Shown: piece by piece, positions 33,781-43,482 of the stretch | How the letters are laid out: each line of letters starts with the position of its first letter | Numbering within the stretch: position 1 is the first letter of the stretch | Assembly: GCA_963773835.1 (NCBI GenBank) | Contig: CAVZCQ010000001.1 | Span: 372,001-436,000, forward strand | Origin: JOPF136 sp963773835 | GTDB lineage: Bacteria > Acidobacteriota > Terriglobia > Acidiferrales > UBA7541 | Reading direction: 5' to 3' | DNA: 64,000 nt | The notes under the pieces: model-generated | Told to the model about the DNA's origin: nothing | The model's database searches: none | What the model saw: only the letters and a program-made list of their open reading frames with translations | Position numbers and translations under genes: made by a program

Positions 33781-35307
33781 CTACCGGGGACGCTCCTGAC
33801 GGAACAACACTTGGACGCCCTTTCGCCAGTCTTCATTCAGGCCTACGCGCACCACTTCCACTTCCTTTGAGACAAAGCGCAGGAGCGTTTCCGTGGCGGG
33901 GTGGAAACGAAGGCCCGGCGCGACAAGATAGAGCAGCGGCGGGCGGTCGGCGAGCGGAAGGCCGGGGAAATAGCCGAGGGCTTCCAGGTCGCCCTGCTCG
34001 CGGTGCCAGCGGACACGCAGCCAGTAATCGAGCGCCTGGGGGAGGAGCTGGAGATCCTCGTCCACTTTCAATTCGAGGATGACGAGACGGCCGTCGCGAG
34101 TGGCGCCGAGCAGGTCGAGAACGGCGCGGTCGGTGAACGAAAAGGCGGGAACCTGAGAATAGACGAACCGCGGATCGATCCGCGGTTCGATGCGCGCCGG
34201 GTCTTCCAGAATAAGGCTTTCGAGCCAGCGCTCCGCCTGCGCGCGGTAGAGCGGATGGCGCGAGTCGGGCGGGTCAGGGTGACGGAAGCGGCGCAGCTCC
34301 TCGATGCGAGCAGGGATGAGACCGGGCCGCGCGCCGGCGGGAACCAAATCCCCGGAGCCGCCGGCCACGCGCAACAGTCCCGCCTCGTAGCGCGCGAATT
34401 CCAGGCCGCGGAAACGCCAGGAAACAGCGCGAGTGCCGGGAACGACCACGGCATCGAGTCCCGCGACGCGGGAATCGCGGGCGCCGAGGCCGAAGGATTC
34501 CCCGGCACGGTTGGCCTCGGCCTGGAGGCGTTCGACCTCGCGGCGGGGCACGAGCTGGGAATCGAGGTTGCCGGAATCGCGCGGGTCTACGCGGCGAAGC
34601 CGGGCGCGCGCCCAATCGAATTCGTAGAGTTCGAGCGGAAGGTCGCGCGAGAGGGCCTGGAGGCGATGGCAGGTGACGGCGCCGCGTCCCTCGGGTAGGA
34701 AGAGCCGGACGCCGGCGACGCGTTTTTTGGGATTGTGCTCGCGCGTGTAGTCCAGCCAGAGAAGGGCGCAGACCAACGCCGCGTCTGTGGAGGCCGAGGT
34801 CTCGGCAGGGGGTACGCCCACCACGGCATGCGCCTGGTTTCCGCGCGCCTGCAGGCCGCGTGCGTAGTTGCCGGAGAGCGAGCGCTTCAAATCCGGGGAG
34901 GTGGTGAGCGAGAGCACGTCTTCGTCGGGAAACTTTCCGGCGAGAAGCTCGCGGAATCGCGCGCGAAATTGCGCACGGGTGACGCGGCCGGGGGCGAGAG
35001 GAACGTCGCGCGAGCGAAGCTCGAGACGGCCGGGGCGCGCGCGGCCAAATTTCTGCACGGCCAGCTCGACGTGATCCTCCGATTGGGCGAGAACGGCTTC
35101 GATGCGGCGGACGAGCGTGGCGTCGCCGGACCAGAGGTTGAGCAGCAGCCGGCCGCCCTGCTCGCGGAGTTCGTGGTCGGGATCGATCAGCCCGACCATG
35201 AGTTCGCCGTCTTCGCGCACCTCCACCTGGCCGCGCTCTCGCAGGGCAGCGATGGCGCGGGAGAGTTCCTCGGCGGAGGGCAACGGAGCGGCGTCAGGCT
35301 GTTTCAC
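33781..35307 (-). CDS. PD-(D/E)XK nuclease-like protein of unknown function
   Basis: A 508-residue protein. The C-terminal third reads DRAVLDLLGATRDGRLVILELK, a D-x(n)-ELK arrangement typical of PD-(D/E)XK nucleases such as the NucS/RecB-like group. The N-terminal part (to about residue 240) is helical with strands and is not recognised. The KVDEDLQLLPQALDYW segment after ELK fits the final helix of the fold. Enzyme activity is inferred, not shown. It follows a small membrane protein by 6 bases and is the last of a three-gene operon. Confidence 0.75.
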   Translation of the reverse strand: MKQPDAAPLPSAEELSRAIAALRERGQVEVREDGELMVGLIDPDHELREQGGRLLLNLWSGDATLVRRIEAVLAQSEDHVELAVQKFGRARPGRLELRSRDVPLAPGRVTRAQFRARFRELLAGKFPDEDVLSLTTSPDLKRSLSGNYARGLQARGNQAHAVVGVPPAETSASTDAALVCALLWLDYTREHNPKKRVAGVRLFLPEGRGAVTCHRLQALSRDLPLELYEFDWARARLRRVDPRDSGNLDSQLVPRREVERLQAEANRAGESFGLGARDSRVAGLDAVVVPGTRAVSWRFRGLEFARYEAGLLRVAGGSGDLVPAGARPGLIPARIEELRRFRHPDPPDSRHPLYRAQAERWLESLILEDPARIEPRIDPRFVYSQVPAFSFTDRAVLDLLGATRDGRLVILELKVDEDLQLLPQALDYWLRVRWHREQGDLEALGYFPGLPLADRPPLLYLVAPGLRFHPATETLLRFVSKEVEVVRVGLNEDWRKGVQVLFRQERPR

Positions 35308-35313
35308 GGGAGC

Positions 35314-35805
35314 TCACTGGAGTTCGAGGCCCGTGATGCGGATCGAAGGAGGCTGCCGGTTCCAGAGAGCGGGAACGTGTTCGAAGGTGAGCTCGAAATC
35401 GCGTTCGTGGCCGGGAGCGAGCGGAGGCGCGCCGGGCAGAAAGATGCGCACCGTGTCCCGCAGGACCACCTGATTCACCAGGTCGTGGAATTCGACAGTG
35501 GCTTCGATGGCGCGGACGGGGCGATTGCCGGAATTCGAGACGGTGCCAACTACATAAGTAAACTGCTGGTTCAGCATATTGCTGGCCTGGCTGAGCTTCA
35601 GTCCGGAGAAATGAATCTGCGAGGCATAAGCCTGCTCCGCGGGCCCGAAGGGGAGTGGCGCGGGCTGCCCTGCGGTCTTCGTCCCGCCGGAACCCCGGTT
35701 GAGAACGATGGCCGCGGCGATGAGCAGCAGGACGATAGCGGCGCCGGCGGCGAGAGCCACATAGAAGCGGTTGGAGGGGGAATTCTGGTCAGCGGGGAGG
35801 CTCAT
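35314..35805 (-). CDS. Membrane-anchored protein of unknown function
   Basis: A 163-residue protein. A membrane helix near residues 15-37 (FYVALAAGAAIVLLLIAAAIVL) is followed by an external beta-sandwich-like domain (TYVVGTVSNSGNRPVRAIEA; VPALWNRQPPSIRITGLELQ), which resembles Ig-like or FxLYD domains. No catalytic residues. The start MSLPADQNS was chosen as upstream extension overlaps the metallophosphoesterase gene. Confidence 0.78.
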   Translation of the reverse strand: MSLPADQNSPSNRFYVALAAGAAIVLLLIAAAIVLNRGSGGTKTAGQPAPLPFGPAEQAYASQIHFSGLKLSQASNMLNQQFTYVVGTVSNSGNRPVRAIEATVEFHDLVNQVVLRDTVRIFLPGAPPLAPGHERDFELTFEHVPALWNRQPPSIRITGLELQ

Positions 35806-35828
35806 GGGTGTGCTCGCGAGCGCGGCCG

Positions 35829-36572
35829 TCAGCGGCCCAGGGCCAGCCGCAGGATCAGCGATTCGTGCAAGCCGGCCCGGAACATGCGCTGCTGCACCGA
35901 GCGGATTTCGTAAGGCACCCGCCAGTATTCGATCACCTGATGGTCGATGTCCGCGATGATGAAGGCGGCGCGGGCATCGCCGTCGCGTGGCTGGCCGACG
36001 GAGCCGGGATTGAGCAGGTAGCGGGTGCCGGGCTCGACGTGGAGCGGCCAGAAGCCGGACTGCACGCCGTATTTGGGATGAATGACGGCGAGTTGGTTCT
36101 CGTGGAACGAGAAGCCGCCCTGGAGATGCGTGTGGCCGAAGAAGCTGAGGTCGGAGGAAGCCTCGAGCAACGAAGCCAGCGCCTGGCCGGGAGCGATCAC
36201 GTATTCGTCCTCGTCGCGGATGGCGCCGTGGATCAGAACCATGCCGTTGAGTTCCAGCGGGCCGGGAGGAAGGGACTCGAGATACTGCTGGTTTTCGGGG
36301 CGAAGCTGGTGGCGGGTCCAATTCACGGCGCCGCGGGCTACGGGATTGAAGTCTTCCGCTTCGGTCAGACCGCAGCACACGCGGTCGTGATTGCCGCGGA
36401 TGGTGGTGGCGTCGAGGGCCCGGATGCGGTCCACCACTTCATTGGGGTCGGGGCCGTAGCCCACCAGGTCGCCCAGGCATATCGCTTTGTCCCAACGCCC
36501 CTCTGCCGCTGCCAGCCCGGCTTCGAGCGCGGTGATGTTGGAATGGATGTCGCTGAGGATCAGATAGCGCAT
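35829..36572 (-). CDS. Metallophosphoesterase
   Basis: A 247-residue calcineurin-like phosphoesterase. Motifs are SDIHSN (DxH), GDLVGYGPDP (GDxxxxG), GNHD and FGHTH. The family hydrolyses phosphodiesters or phosphomonoesters with two metals. The substrate is unknown; diadenosine polyphosphates or cyclic nucleotides are possible for such small enzymes. It is the first gene of the MPE-membrane protein-nuclease-like set. Confidence 0.94.
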   Translation of the reverse strand: MRYLILSDIHSNITALEAGLAAAEGRWDKAICLGDLVGYGPDPNEVVDRIRALDATTIRGNHDRVCCGLTEAEDFNPVARGAVNWTRHQLRPENQQYLESLPPGPLELNGMVLIHGAIRDEDEYVIAPGQALASLLEASSDLSFFGHTHLQGGFSFHENQLAVIHPKYGVQSGFWPLHVEPGTRYLLNPGSVGQPRDGDARAAFIIADIDHQVIEYWRVPYEIRSVQQRMFRAGLHESLILRLALGR

Positions 36573-36666
36573 GGGCGCCGGCCCTGGGCCCGGCAGGTTC
36601 GGGGATTATAAACCGTGCTACCCCTGCCGTATAGCGCCGGGGCGGGATATTACAGGGGCGATACAC

Positions 36667-37809
36667 CTAGCGGATCAGCATGCAATCGCCATAGCTGTAG
36701 AAGCGGTAGGCTGCCTCGAGGGCGTGGCGGTAGGCGTCGAGGATGAATTCGCGGCCGGCGAAAGCGCTCACCAGCAAAAGCAGCGTGGATTTGGGCAGGT
36801 GGAAGTTGGTGAGGAGCTGATCGACGACGAGGAATTCGGCGCCGGGGTAGAGATAAACGGAAGCTTCGCCCGGGCCGGAGGGAATGGATTGGCGGCCTGA
36901 GGCGCCGGGTGCAGCGGCGCGGGCGGCGGATTCGAGAGCGCGGACGACAGTGGTGCCCACCGCAAGAACCGGGCGGCGAGAGGCGCGCGCGCCGTTGATT
37001 GCAGCCGCGGTAGCCTCGGGAATTTCATAGGCTTCCGGCTGCATCTGGTGGCGTTCGACTTCATCCGTGCGTACGGGCTGAAACGTTCCCGGGCCGACGT
37101 ACAGAGTCAGGGCACACAATTCGACCCCGAGGGCGAGCAGGCGCTCCAGAACGGCCGGGGTGAAATGCAAACCCGCAGTGGGGGCAGCCACGGCGCCCGG
37201 GCGCCGGGCGAAAATCGTCTGGTAGCGCGAGCGGTCGCCGGGCTCGTCCGGACGGGCGATATAGGGAGGAAGGGGAATGTGGCCGAGGCGCTCGAGCGAG
37301 GCCGCGAATTCGTCCGCGTTCTGGAACCGAAGGCGGCGGGCGCCGAACGCTCCGCGAGATACGACTTCCGCTTCGAGGGAAACAGGAGCGCTGCCCGGAG
37401 TATTGCCAGAAGCGCAGCCAGGAGTGGCTGCTCCACTCTGGAAGATGATGCGCTCACCGACGCGGACCTTCCTGCCCGGACGGACCAGGGCGTCCCACAG
37501 ACCCGGTTGGATTTGGCGGGTGAGGAGCACTTCCAGTGGAGAGGTCAGGTATCCGCGGCGGCGGCGCGGTGGAGGCTGCGAACGAATGCCGACGCGGTGG
37601 CCGTAGAGGCGCGCGGGGATCACGCGCGTGTCATTCACAACCAGCAACTCGTCGCCGCGGAGCAGGCCGGGCAATTCGCAAAAAAGGCGGTCCTCCCAGT
37701 TTCGTTTCCCGTGGTCGAGCACCATCATTCGCGACGCGTCGCGTTCCGGCAGGGGATGCTGGGCAATGCGATCCGGGGGAAGTTCGTAATCGAAGTCGGA
37801 GAGCCGCAT
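36667..37809 (-). CDS. queA: S-adenosylmethionine:tRNA ribosyltransferase-isomerase
   Basis: A 380-residue QueA converting preQ1-tRNA to epoxyqueuosine-tRNA with SAM. Family signatures are MRLSDFDYELPPDRIAQHP at the start, LLVVNDTRVIPARL, TAGLHFT, LYVGPGTFQPV and LLTNFHLPKSTLL. It has a central Pro/Gly-rich segment (residues about 155-165) that may be a surface insertion. The ATG was chosen on the family N-terminus; the upstream in-frame reading lacks support. Confidence 0.97.
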   Translation of the reverse strand: MRLSDFDYELPPDRIAQHPLPERDASRMMVLDHGKRNWEDRLFCELPGLLRGDELLVVNDTRVIPARLYGHRVGIRSQPPPRRRRGYLTSPLEVLLTRQIQPGLWDALVRPGRKVRVGERIIFQSGAATPGCASGNTPGSAPVSLEAEVVSRGAFGARRLRFQNADEFAASLERLGHIPLPPYIARPDEPGDRSRYQTIFARRPGAVAAPTAGLHFTPAVLERLLALGVELCALTLYVGPGTFQPVRTDEVERHQMQPEAYEIPEATAAAINGARASRRPVLAVGTTVVRALESAARAAAPGASGRQSIPSGPGEASVYLYPGAEFLVVDQLLTNFHLPKSTLLLLVSAFAGREFILDAYRHALEAAYRFYSYGDCMLIR

Positions 37810-37933
37810 GCGGTTGTTGGCTTCGGGCAATGGTCCTGCGCTATCGTATGCCGGCGCGCCGCGCAACGCTGCGAGCGGCTGCGCCATTCTACCGGAGCGC
37901 CAGGGCCCGCGCCCGCTCAGGAGGTGATTCCCC

Positions 37934-39100
37934 ATGCAAGAACCCAGCGCCGTAGTGACAGCACGCGGCGCCGAACGCATTTCCGGAGGCCACCTGTGGA
38001 TTTACCGTAGCGACGTGCGGAGCGCGCAGGCGGAGGCCGGGGACATCGTGCGCGTGACGGACGAACGCGGCCGGCTGGTAGGACGGGCATTCTGGAGCGA
38101 CCGGTCGCAGATTGCGTTGCGCTTTCTGACCGTTCACGACGAGCCGGTGGACCGGGCGTTTTTCGAGCGCCGGATGCGGGCGGCGGGGGATTACCGCGGC
38201 AAGGTGGTCGAGGACACCGATTCCTGGCGTCTGGTGCACGGAGAGGCGGACCTGCTGCCTTCGTTGATTGTGGACCGCTACGGCGACTTTCTGGTGATCC
38301 AGACGCTGTCCCAGGGGACCGAGAAGAGGAAAGGCGAGCTGGTCGAGATCCTGGCCGAGCAGTTTGCGCCGCGGGGGATTCTGGAGCGCAATGAGCCAAA
38401 GTCGCGCGTGCTGGAAGGACTGCCGCAGAGCATTTCGGTGCTGCACGGCGAAGTGCCGAAAATCGTGGACGCCCGGATGAATGGGGTGCACTTTCGCCTG
38501 GATCTGAGGCGGGGGCAAAAGACCGGAATGTTTCTGGACCAGCGGGAAAATTACCGCGCCGCGGCGCGATATGCTTCAGGCGAGGTGCTGGACTGCTTCG
38601 GGTACCAGGGAGGATTCGCCCTCCACGCGGCGCGGCAGGCCCAGAGCGTAGAGGTTGTGGACATTTCCGGTGAGGCGCTGGCCGCTGCGCGCGGGAATGC
38701 AGGGCTGAACGAGGCCAGCCATGTGAGTTTTCGCGAGGGCAACGCATTTGACATCCTCAAGGAATACGATCAGGCGGGTCGGCGATTCGATACCGTAGTG
38801 CTGGATCCGCCGGCGTTTGCCAAGAACCGAGGTGCGCTGGAGGCGGCCAGCAGGGGCTATAAGGAGATCAATTTGAGGAGCCTCAGGCTGCTGCGGCCGG
38901 GGGGCGTGCTGGTCACCTGTTCGTGTTCGTACCATCTCTCTGAGGCGGCCTTCGGAGAGGTACTGTGGGAAGCGGCGGTGGATGTGGGGAAGCGGGTGCG
39001 GGTAATTGAGAGGCGAAACCAGTCGAGAGACCATCCAATCCTGCTAACATTGCCTGAGACGTTCTATCTTAAATGCTTGATACTGAATGTCTTAGATTAG
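37934..39100 (+). CDS. RlmI-like class I SAM-dependent rRNA methyltransferase
   Basis: A 388-residue protein. A PUA domain (GGHLWIYRSDVRS; RLVGRAFWSD) precedes a Rossmann methyltransferase domain. VLDCFGYQGGFALHAA binds SAM and VLDPPAFAKNR is the NPPY-like motif with SCSYHLSE following, which holds the catalytic Cys of m5C enzymes such as RlmI. The likely substrate is 23S rRNA cytosine. E. coli RlmI targets C1962, but the target here is inference. Confidence 0.93.
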   Translation: MQEPSAVVTARGAERISGGHLWIYRSDVRSAQAEAGDIVRVTDERGRLVGRAFWSDRSQIALRFLTVHDEPVDRAFFERRMRAAGDYRGKVVEDTDSWRLVHGEADLLPSLIVDRYGDFLVIQTLSQGTEKRKGELVEILAEQFAPRGILERNEPKSRVLEGLPQSISVLHGEVPKIVDARMNGVHFRLDLRRGQKTGMFLDQRENYRAAARYASGEVLDCFGYQGGFALHAARQAQSVEVVDISGEALAAARGNAGLNEASHVSFREGNAFDILKEYDQAGRRFDTVVLDPPAFAKNRGALEAASRGYKEINLRSLRLLRPGGVLVTCSCSYHLSEAAFGEVLWEAAVDVGKRVRVIERRNQSRDHPILLTLPETFYLKCLILNVLD

Positions 39101-39123
39101 TCAGGAAGGACCTGAGAAAAGAC

Positions 39124-39152
39124 TTGACAACGAACGACTCATTTAATATGCT
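39124..39152 (+). promoter_or_regulatory. Promoter of the Hsp20 gene
   Basis: TTGACA (39124-39129) and TATGCT (39147-39152) with 17-base spacing. A leader of about 33 bases follows. No CIRCE or HrcA element was seen. Confidence 0.6.
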
Positions 39153-39191
39153 TTGGTTGCCTTAAACACCACTCTCAAGGAGGGAAGCGCA

Positions 39192-39647
39192 ATGAACACC
39201 ATCACCCGTTGGGACCCGGTGAACACCCTGGCCAAGTTCCAGGACGAATTCTCTCGGTTCTTCGAAGAGCCCGGATTCCGCGGGCTGCGTACACCGGCAT
39301 CACTGACCGTCTGGACGCCGGCGGTGGACATCTTCGAGACGGAGCACGAGCTGGTCCTGAAGGCGGAGTTGCCGGACATGGACGAGAAGGACATTGACGT
39401 CCGCGTGGAGAACAACACGCTGACGTTGAGCGGGGAGCGGAAGTACGAGAAGGAGTTCAAGGAGGAAAACGCTCTCCGGATGGAGAGGTACTACGGCACC
39501 TTCAGCCGCACCTTCACCCTTCCGAATACGGTGAAGCTGGAGGCCATCAAGGCCGAGTACAAGAATGGAGTGCTATCGGTGAGGCTGCCGAAGCGTGAGG
39601 AAGCCAAGCCGAAGCAGATCAAGATCGCAGTAGGCAACGGGAAGTAA
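39192..39647 (+). CDS. Hsp20/alpha-crystallin small heat shock protein
   Basis: A 151-residue chaperone. The alpha-crystallin domain runs from about residue 40 to 135 (VDIFETEHELVLKAELPDMDEKDI; GVLSVRLPK). The N-terminal ITRWDPVNTLAKFQDEFSRFF is the oligomerisation arm. A C-terminal IKI provides the IxI motif. It holds unfolding proteins and likely hands clients to the ClpB disaggregase encoded next. AAGGAGGG precedes the ATG. Confidence 0.96.
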   Translation: MNTITRWDPVNTLAKFQDEFSRFFEEPGFRGLRTPASLTVWTPAVDIFETEHELVLKAELPDMDEKDIDVRVENNTLTLSGERKYEKEFKEENALRMERYYGTFSRTFTLPNTVKLEAIKAEYKNGVLSVRLPKREEAKPKQIKIAVGNGK

Positions 39648-39662
39648 GCCTTCGGTCCCAGG

Positions 39663-39698
39663 GAGAGCCGGGGGTGAAAACTCCCGGCTCTCTTTTTG
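39663..39698 (+). terminator. Rho-independent terminator after the Hsp20 gene
   Basis: GAGAGCCGGG and CCCGGCTCTC around GGTGAAAACT, followed by TTTTT. It separates the hsp20 transcript from clpB. Confidence 0.9.
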
Positions 39699-39754
39699 TC
39701 TGCAGGGCCCCCGGCGTAGGATAGGCGCTGAAAAGCGGAACAGGAACAGGGACC

Positions 39755-42370
39755 ATGGTTCGCATGGACAAATTCACACTGAAAGCGCAGGAGGCGCTGG
39801 CGGAAGCGCAGGAGCTGGCCGCAGCGCGCGGACACCAGCAAATGGAACCGCTGCATCTGTTGGCGGCGCTTGCCGCGCAGAAAGAAGGGGTTGTGCCGCC
39901 GCTCCTGGGAAAGCTGGGAGTGCGGATGGATGCCCTGGTGACGGAAGCCGAGGCGGAGCTGGCAAAGCTTCCACAGGTAACCGGTGCGGGGCAGCAATAC
40001 CTGAGCGCGGCCACGAATGAAGCGCTGAAGCGCGCGTTCGATGAGGCCGGGCAATTCAAGGACGAATATGTTTCGACCGAGCACCTGCTGCTGGCGCTGG
40101 CGGGAGGGAAGGACGCCGCGGCGCGTCTGCTGGCGAAGCATGGGGCGACCCGCGAGGCGCTGCTCGAGGGGCTGGTTGCGGTGCGGGGAAGCCATCGGGT
40201 GACCTCTCCGGCGCCCGAGTCCACCTATCAGGCGCTGGCGCAGTACGCGCGGGACCTGACGGAACAGGCGCGGCGGGGGCAACTGGACCCGGTGATCGGA
40301 CGGGATGAAGAGATTCGGCGGGTGATGCAGATTCTGGCGCGGCGGACGAAGAACAATCCGGTGCTGATCGGCGAGCCGGGCGTGGGGAAGACGGCGATTG
40401 TGGAGGGGCTGGCGCAGCGGGTGGTGGCGGGCGACGTGCCCGAGGTGCTCAAGCCGAAGCGCATAGTGGCGCTGGACCTGGCGGCGCTCGTGGCGGGAAC
40501 GAAGTATCGCGGAGAATTTGAAGACCGGCTGAAGGCGGTGCTGAAGGAAATCAGCGAAGCCGCGGGACAGGTGATCCTGTTCATCGACGAGCTGCACACG
40601 CTGGTGGGCGCGGGAGCGGCGGAAGGCGCTATGGACGCTTCGAACATGCTGAAGCCGGCGCTGGCGCGCGGCGAGCTGCGGGCGATTGGCGCGACGACGC
40701 TGAACGAATACCGGAAGTACATCGAGAAGGACCCGGCGCTGGAGCGGAGGTTCCAGCCGGTGCTGGTGGGCGAGCCCACGGTGGAGGATACGATCGCGAT
40801 CCTGCGCGGGCTGAAAGACCGCTACGAGGTGCACCACGGGGTGCGCATCAAGGACGCGGCCATCGTGGCCGCGGCCACGCTTTCGCACCGGTACATTTCC
40901 GACCGTTTCCTGCCGGACAAGGCCATCGACCTGGTGGACGAAGCGGCCGCCAGCCTGCGCATGCAGATTGATTCGCTTCCCGTGGAGATCGACGAGATCG
41001 AGCGGGAAATCGTGCAACTGGAGATCGAGCGGCAGGCGCTCGTGCGGGAGACGGATGCGCATTCGAAGGAGCGGCGGAAGGAGATCGAAGGGCAACTGGC
41101 GGGGCTGCGGGAGAAGTCCTCGGGACTGAAGGCGCGCTGGCAGCAGGAGAAGGACGCCATCCTGGGCCTCCGGAAATTGAAGGAGGAGATCGAGCAGGCA
41201 AAGACCGAGGAGCAGCGCTACGAGCGGCAGGGCGACCTCTCCAAAGTGGCCGAACTGCGCTACGGCGTCATCGCCGGCAAAGAGCGCGATCTGGCCGCGG
41301 CGCAGAAGAAACTGGCCGAGGTGCAAAAATCGGGGCACATGCTGAAGGAAGAGGTGGACGAAGAGGACATCGCCCGTGTGGTGAGCAAATGGACGGGCAT
41401 CCCTGCGGGGCGGCTGCTCGAGGGCGAGGTACAGAAGCTGGTGAAGATGGAAGAGCGGCTGCGCGAGCGCGTGGTGGGGCAGGACGACGCGCTGGGCCGC
41501 GTGGCCAATGCGGTCCGGCGCAGCCGCGCCGGCCTTTCGGACCCGCGCCGGCCGATCGGGTCGTTCCTGTTCCTGGGGCCCACCGGAGTGGGGAAAACGG
41601 AGCTGGCCAGGGCGCTCGCGGAATTCCTGTTCGACGACGAGCACTCCATGGTCCGCCTGGACATGTCTGAATACATGGAGAAGCATTCCGTGGCGCGGCT
41701 GATCGGGGCCCCGCCGGGGTACGTGGGATACGACGAGGGCGGGCAATTGACCGAGCAGGTGAGGCGCCGGCCGTATGCCGTGGTGCTGCTGGATGAAATC
41801 GAGAAGGCGCATCCGGACGTGTTCAACGTGCTGCTGCAAGTCCTGGAAGACGGGCGGCTGACGGACGGGAAGGGCCGGCTGGTGAACTTCCGGAACGCGG
41901 TAATCGTAATGACCAGTAATGTGGGCTCGAGCGCGCTGGCCGAGCTGGGAGCTACGGACCCGGCGCGTGCCCGTGCGGAGGCCATGGATGCGTTGCGCGC
42001 CACGTTCCGGCCGGAGTTCTTGAACCGGGTGGACGAGGTGGTGTTCTTCAACCCGCTGGGCCGCGAGGAGTTGGGCCGGATTGTGGACATGCAGGTGGCG
42101 CAGGCGGCAAAGCAACTGGAGAGCCGCCACATCACGCTGGAACTGACGGACGCCGCGCGGGAGACCGTGTTCCGCGAAGGCTTCGACCCGGCGTATGGGG
42201 CGCGGCCGCTGCGGCGCGCCATCCAGCGGCTGGTGCAGGATCCGCTGGCCATGCAGATTCTGGAAGGGCGGATTCTGCCGGGGGGGCACGTGGTGGTGGA
42301 CCGGGACAAGAAGACCGGGGAGCTGCGGTTCACGACGGTGGACAAAACGGCGGCTGTGGCATCGAAATAA
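39755..42370 (+). CDS. clpB: ATP-dependent disaggregase ClpB
   Basis: An 871-residue Hsp100 protein. Domains in order: Clp N-domain (about 1-145), NBD1 with Walker A GEPGVGKTAI (about 205) and Walker B VILFIDELHT, a coiled-coil M domain (about 400-525) and NBD2 with GPTGVGKTEL (about 607) and VVLLDEIEK. It extracts and refolds aggregated proteins with DnaK and small heat shock proteins. The M domain distinguishes it from ClpA and ClpC. An ATG three codons in is an alternative start. Confidence 0.97.
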   Translation: MVRMDKFTLKAQEALAEAQELAAARGHQQMEPLHLLAALAAQKEGVVPPLLGKLGVRMDALVTEAEAELAKLPQVTGAGQQYLSAATNEALKRAFDEAGQFKDEYVSTEHLLLALAGGKDAAARLLAKHGATREALLEGLVAVRGSHRVTSPAPESTYQALAQYARDLTEQARRGQLDPVIGRDEEIRRVMQILARRTKNNPVLIGEPGVGKTAIVEGLAQRVVAGDVPEVLKPKRIVALDLAALVAGTKYRGEFEDRLKAVLKEISEAAGQVILFIDELHTLVGAGAAEGAMDASNMLKPALARGELRAIGATTLNEYRKYIEKDPALERRFQPVLVGEPTVEDTIAILRGLKDRYEVHHGVRIKDAAIVAAATLSHRYISDRFLPDKAIDLVDEAAASLRMQIDSLPVEIDEIEREIVQLEIERQALVRETDAHSKERRKEIEGQLAGLREKSSGLKARWQQEKDAILGLRKLKEEIEQAKTEEQRYERQGDLSKVAELRYGVIAGKERDLAAAQKKLAEVQKSGHMLKEEVDEEDIARVVSKWTGIPAGRLLEGEVQKLVKMEERLRERVVGQDDALGRVANAVRRSRAGLSDPRRPIGSFLFLGPTGVGKTELARALAEFLFDDEHSMVRLDMSEYMEKHSVARLIGAPPGYVGYDEGGQLTEQVRRRPYAVVLLDEIEKAHPDVFNVLLQVLEDGRLTDGKGRLVNFRNAVIVMTSNVGSSALAELGATDPARARAEAMDALRATFRPEFLNRVDEVVFFNPLGREELGRIVDMQVAQAAKQLESRHITLELTDAARETVFREGFDPAYGARPLRRAIQRLVQDPLAMQILEGRILPGGHVVVDRDKKTGELRFTTVDKTAAVASK

Positions 42371-42425
42371 GCGGGGATCCCCGGCAGCGTGGTAGTGTGA
42401 AGCGAGGGCGGAAAAGAGGAACACG

Positions 42426-43289
42426 ATGCATTCAGGGAACGGCATTAAGACAGTGCTGGTGCTGGGGGCGTTGAGCGGGCTGCTGCTGGTGGCGGGCAAC
42501 ATCCTGGCCGGACCACGGGGGCTGACCTACGCCCTAGGGTTCGCCGTCCTGATGAACGCGGGCGCGTACTTCTTCTCGGACAAGATCGCCCTGGCGTCGA
42601 GCGGCGCCCGGCCCGTGACGCGGGAAGAGGCGCCGAAACTCTATGCGGTGGTGGAGCGGCTGTGTGGAAAGGCGAATCTTCCGATGCCGAAGCTCTATCT
42701 GATCCCCGAGCAGGCGCCGAACGCGTTTGCCACGGGCCGGAATCCCAGCCATGCCTCGGTGGCCGTGACCATGGGGCTGATGGAGCTGATGAACGAGGAG
42801 GAGCTTGAAGGAGTGATCGCCCACGAACTCTCGCACGTGCGCAATTACGACATCCTGACCACTTCGATCGCCGCGACGATTGCCGCAGCCATCACGTATC
42901 TGGCGAGCATGGCCCGCTGGGGGATGATTTTCGGCGGGATGCGGGATGAGGAGGACAACCGGGGCGGGGGTGGCCTGATTTCGCTGCTGCTGATGGCCTT
43001 CCTCGCGCCGCTGGCCGCGCTGCTGCTGCAAATGATGCTCTCGCGCAAGCGCGAGTCCGCTGCGGACGAGACGGGGGCGCGGCTGGTGGGGCATCCCTAC
43101 GGGCTGATCAGCGCGCTGGAGAAGCTGGGCGCGTACAACAAGCGAATTCCGATGGATACGTCGCCGGCAACTTCCTCGCTCTACATCGTGAAGCCGCTCA
43201 CCGGGAGCACGTTCTCCAATCTGTTCAGCACGCATCCGCCGCTCGAAGAGCGCATCGAGGCGCTGAAACAGATGGTGGTAACGCACTGA
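42426..43289 (+). CDS. htpX: Membrane metalloprotease HtpX
   Basis: A 287-residue M48 protease. Two N-terminal membrane helices (about 12-30 and 35-52) are followed by the zinc motif HELSH (about residue 133) and a further helical pair near 155-200. It degrades misfolded membrane proteins with FtsH. AGAGGAA precedes the ATG, and it is 55 bases from clpB, giving a proteostasis cluster. Confidence 0.95.
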   Translation: MHSGNGIKTVLVLGALSGLLLVAGNILAGPRGLTYALGFAVLMNAGAYFFSDKIALASSGARPVTREEAPKLYAVVERLCGKANLPMPKLYLIPEQAPNAFATGRNPSHASVAVTMGLMELMNEEELEGVIAHELSHVRNYDILTTSIAATIAAAITYLASMARWGMIFGGMRDEEDNRGGGGLISLLLMAFLAPLAALLLQMMLSRKRESAADETGARLVGHPYGLISALEKLGAYNKRIPMDTSPATSSLYIVKPLTGSTFSNLFSTHPPLEERIEALKQMVVTH

Positions 43290-43482
43290 GCCAGGCGCCC
43301 GCAAAAACAACGCGAGGCGCGTAAAGATTACCAGCAGGCAGCGCGGCCAGCGCACCCGGCGTCCTTCCCTTCACCGAAGTTAACCCGTTTCTCTTCAGCC
43401 GATTAGAGCGGCACTGACCCTGCCGAAAGGTTTGGCATCGCACATGCCATTCCCAGCGTGGGAGATAAGGAGATCCCCCGAA

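Noticed and set aside
39491..42502. A 1,003-residue open frame on the minus strand opposite clpB
   Set aside because: It has no recognisable domain, is His/Arg/Leu-rich as expected for antisense of GC-rich DNA, and fully covers the clear ClpB gene.
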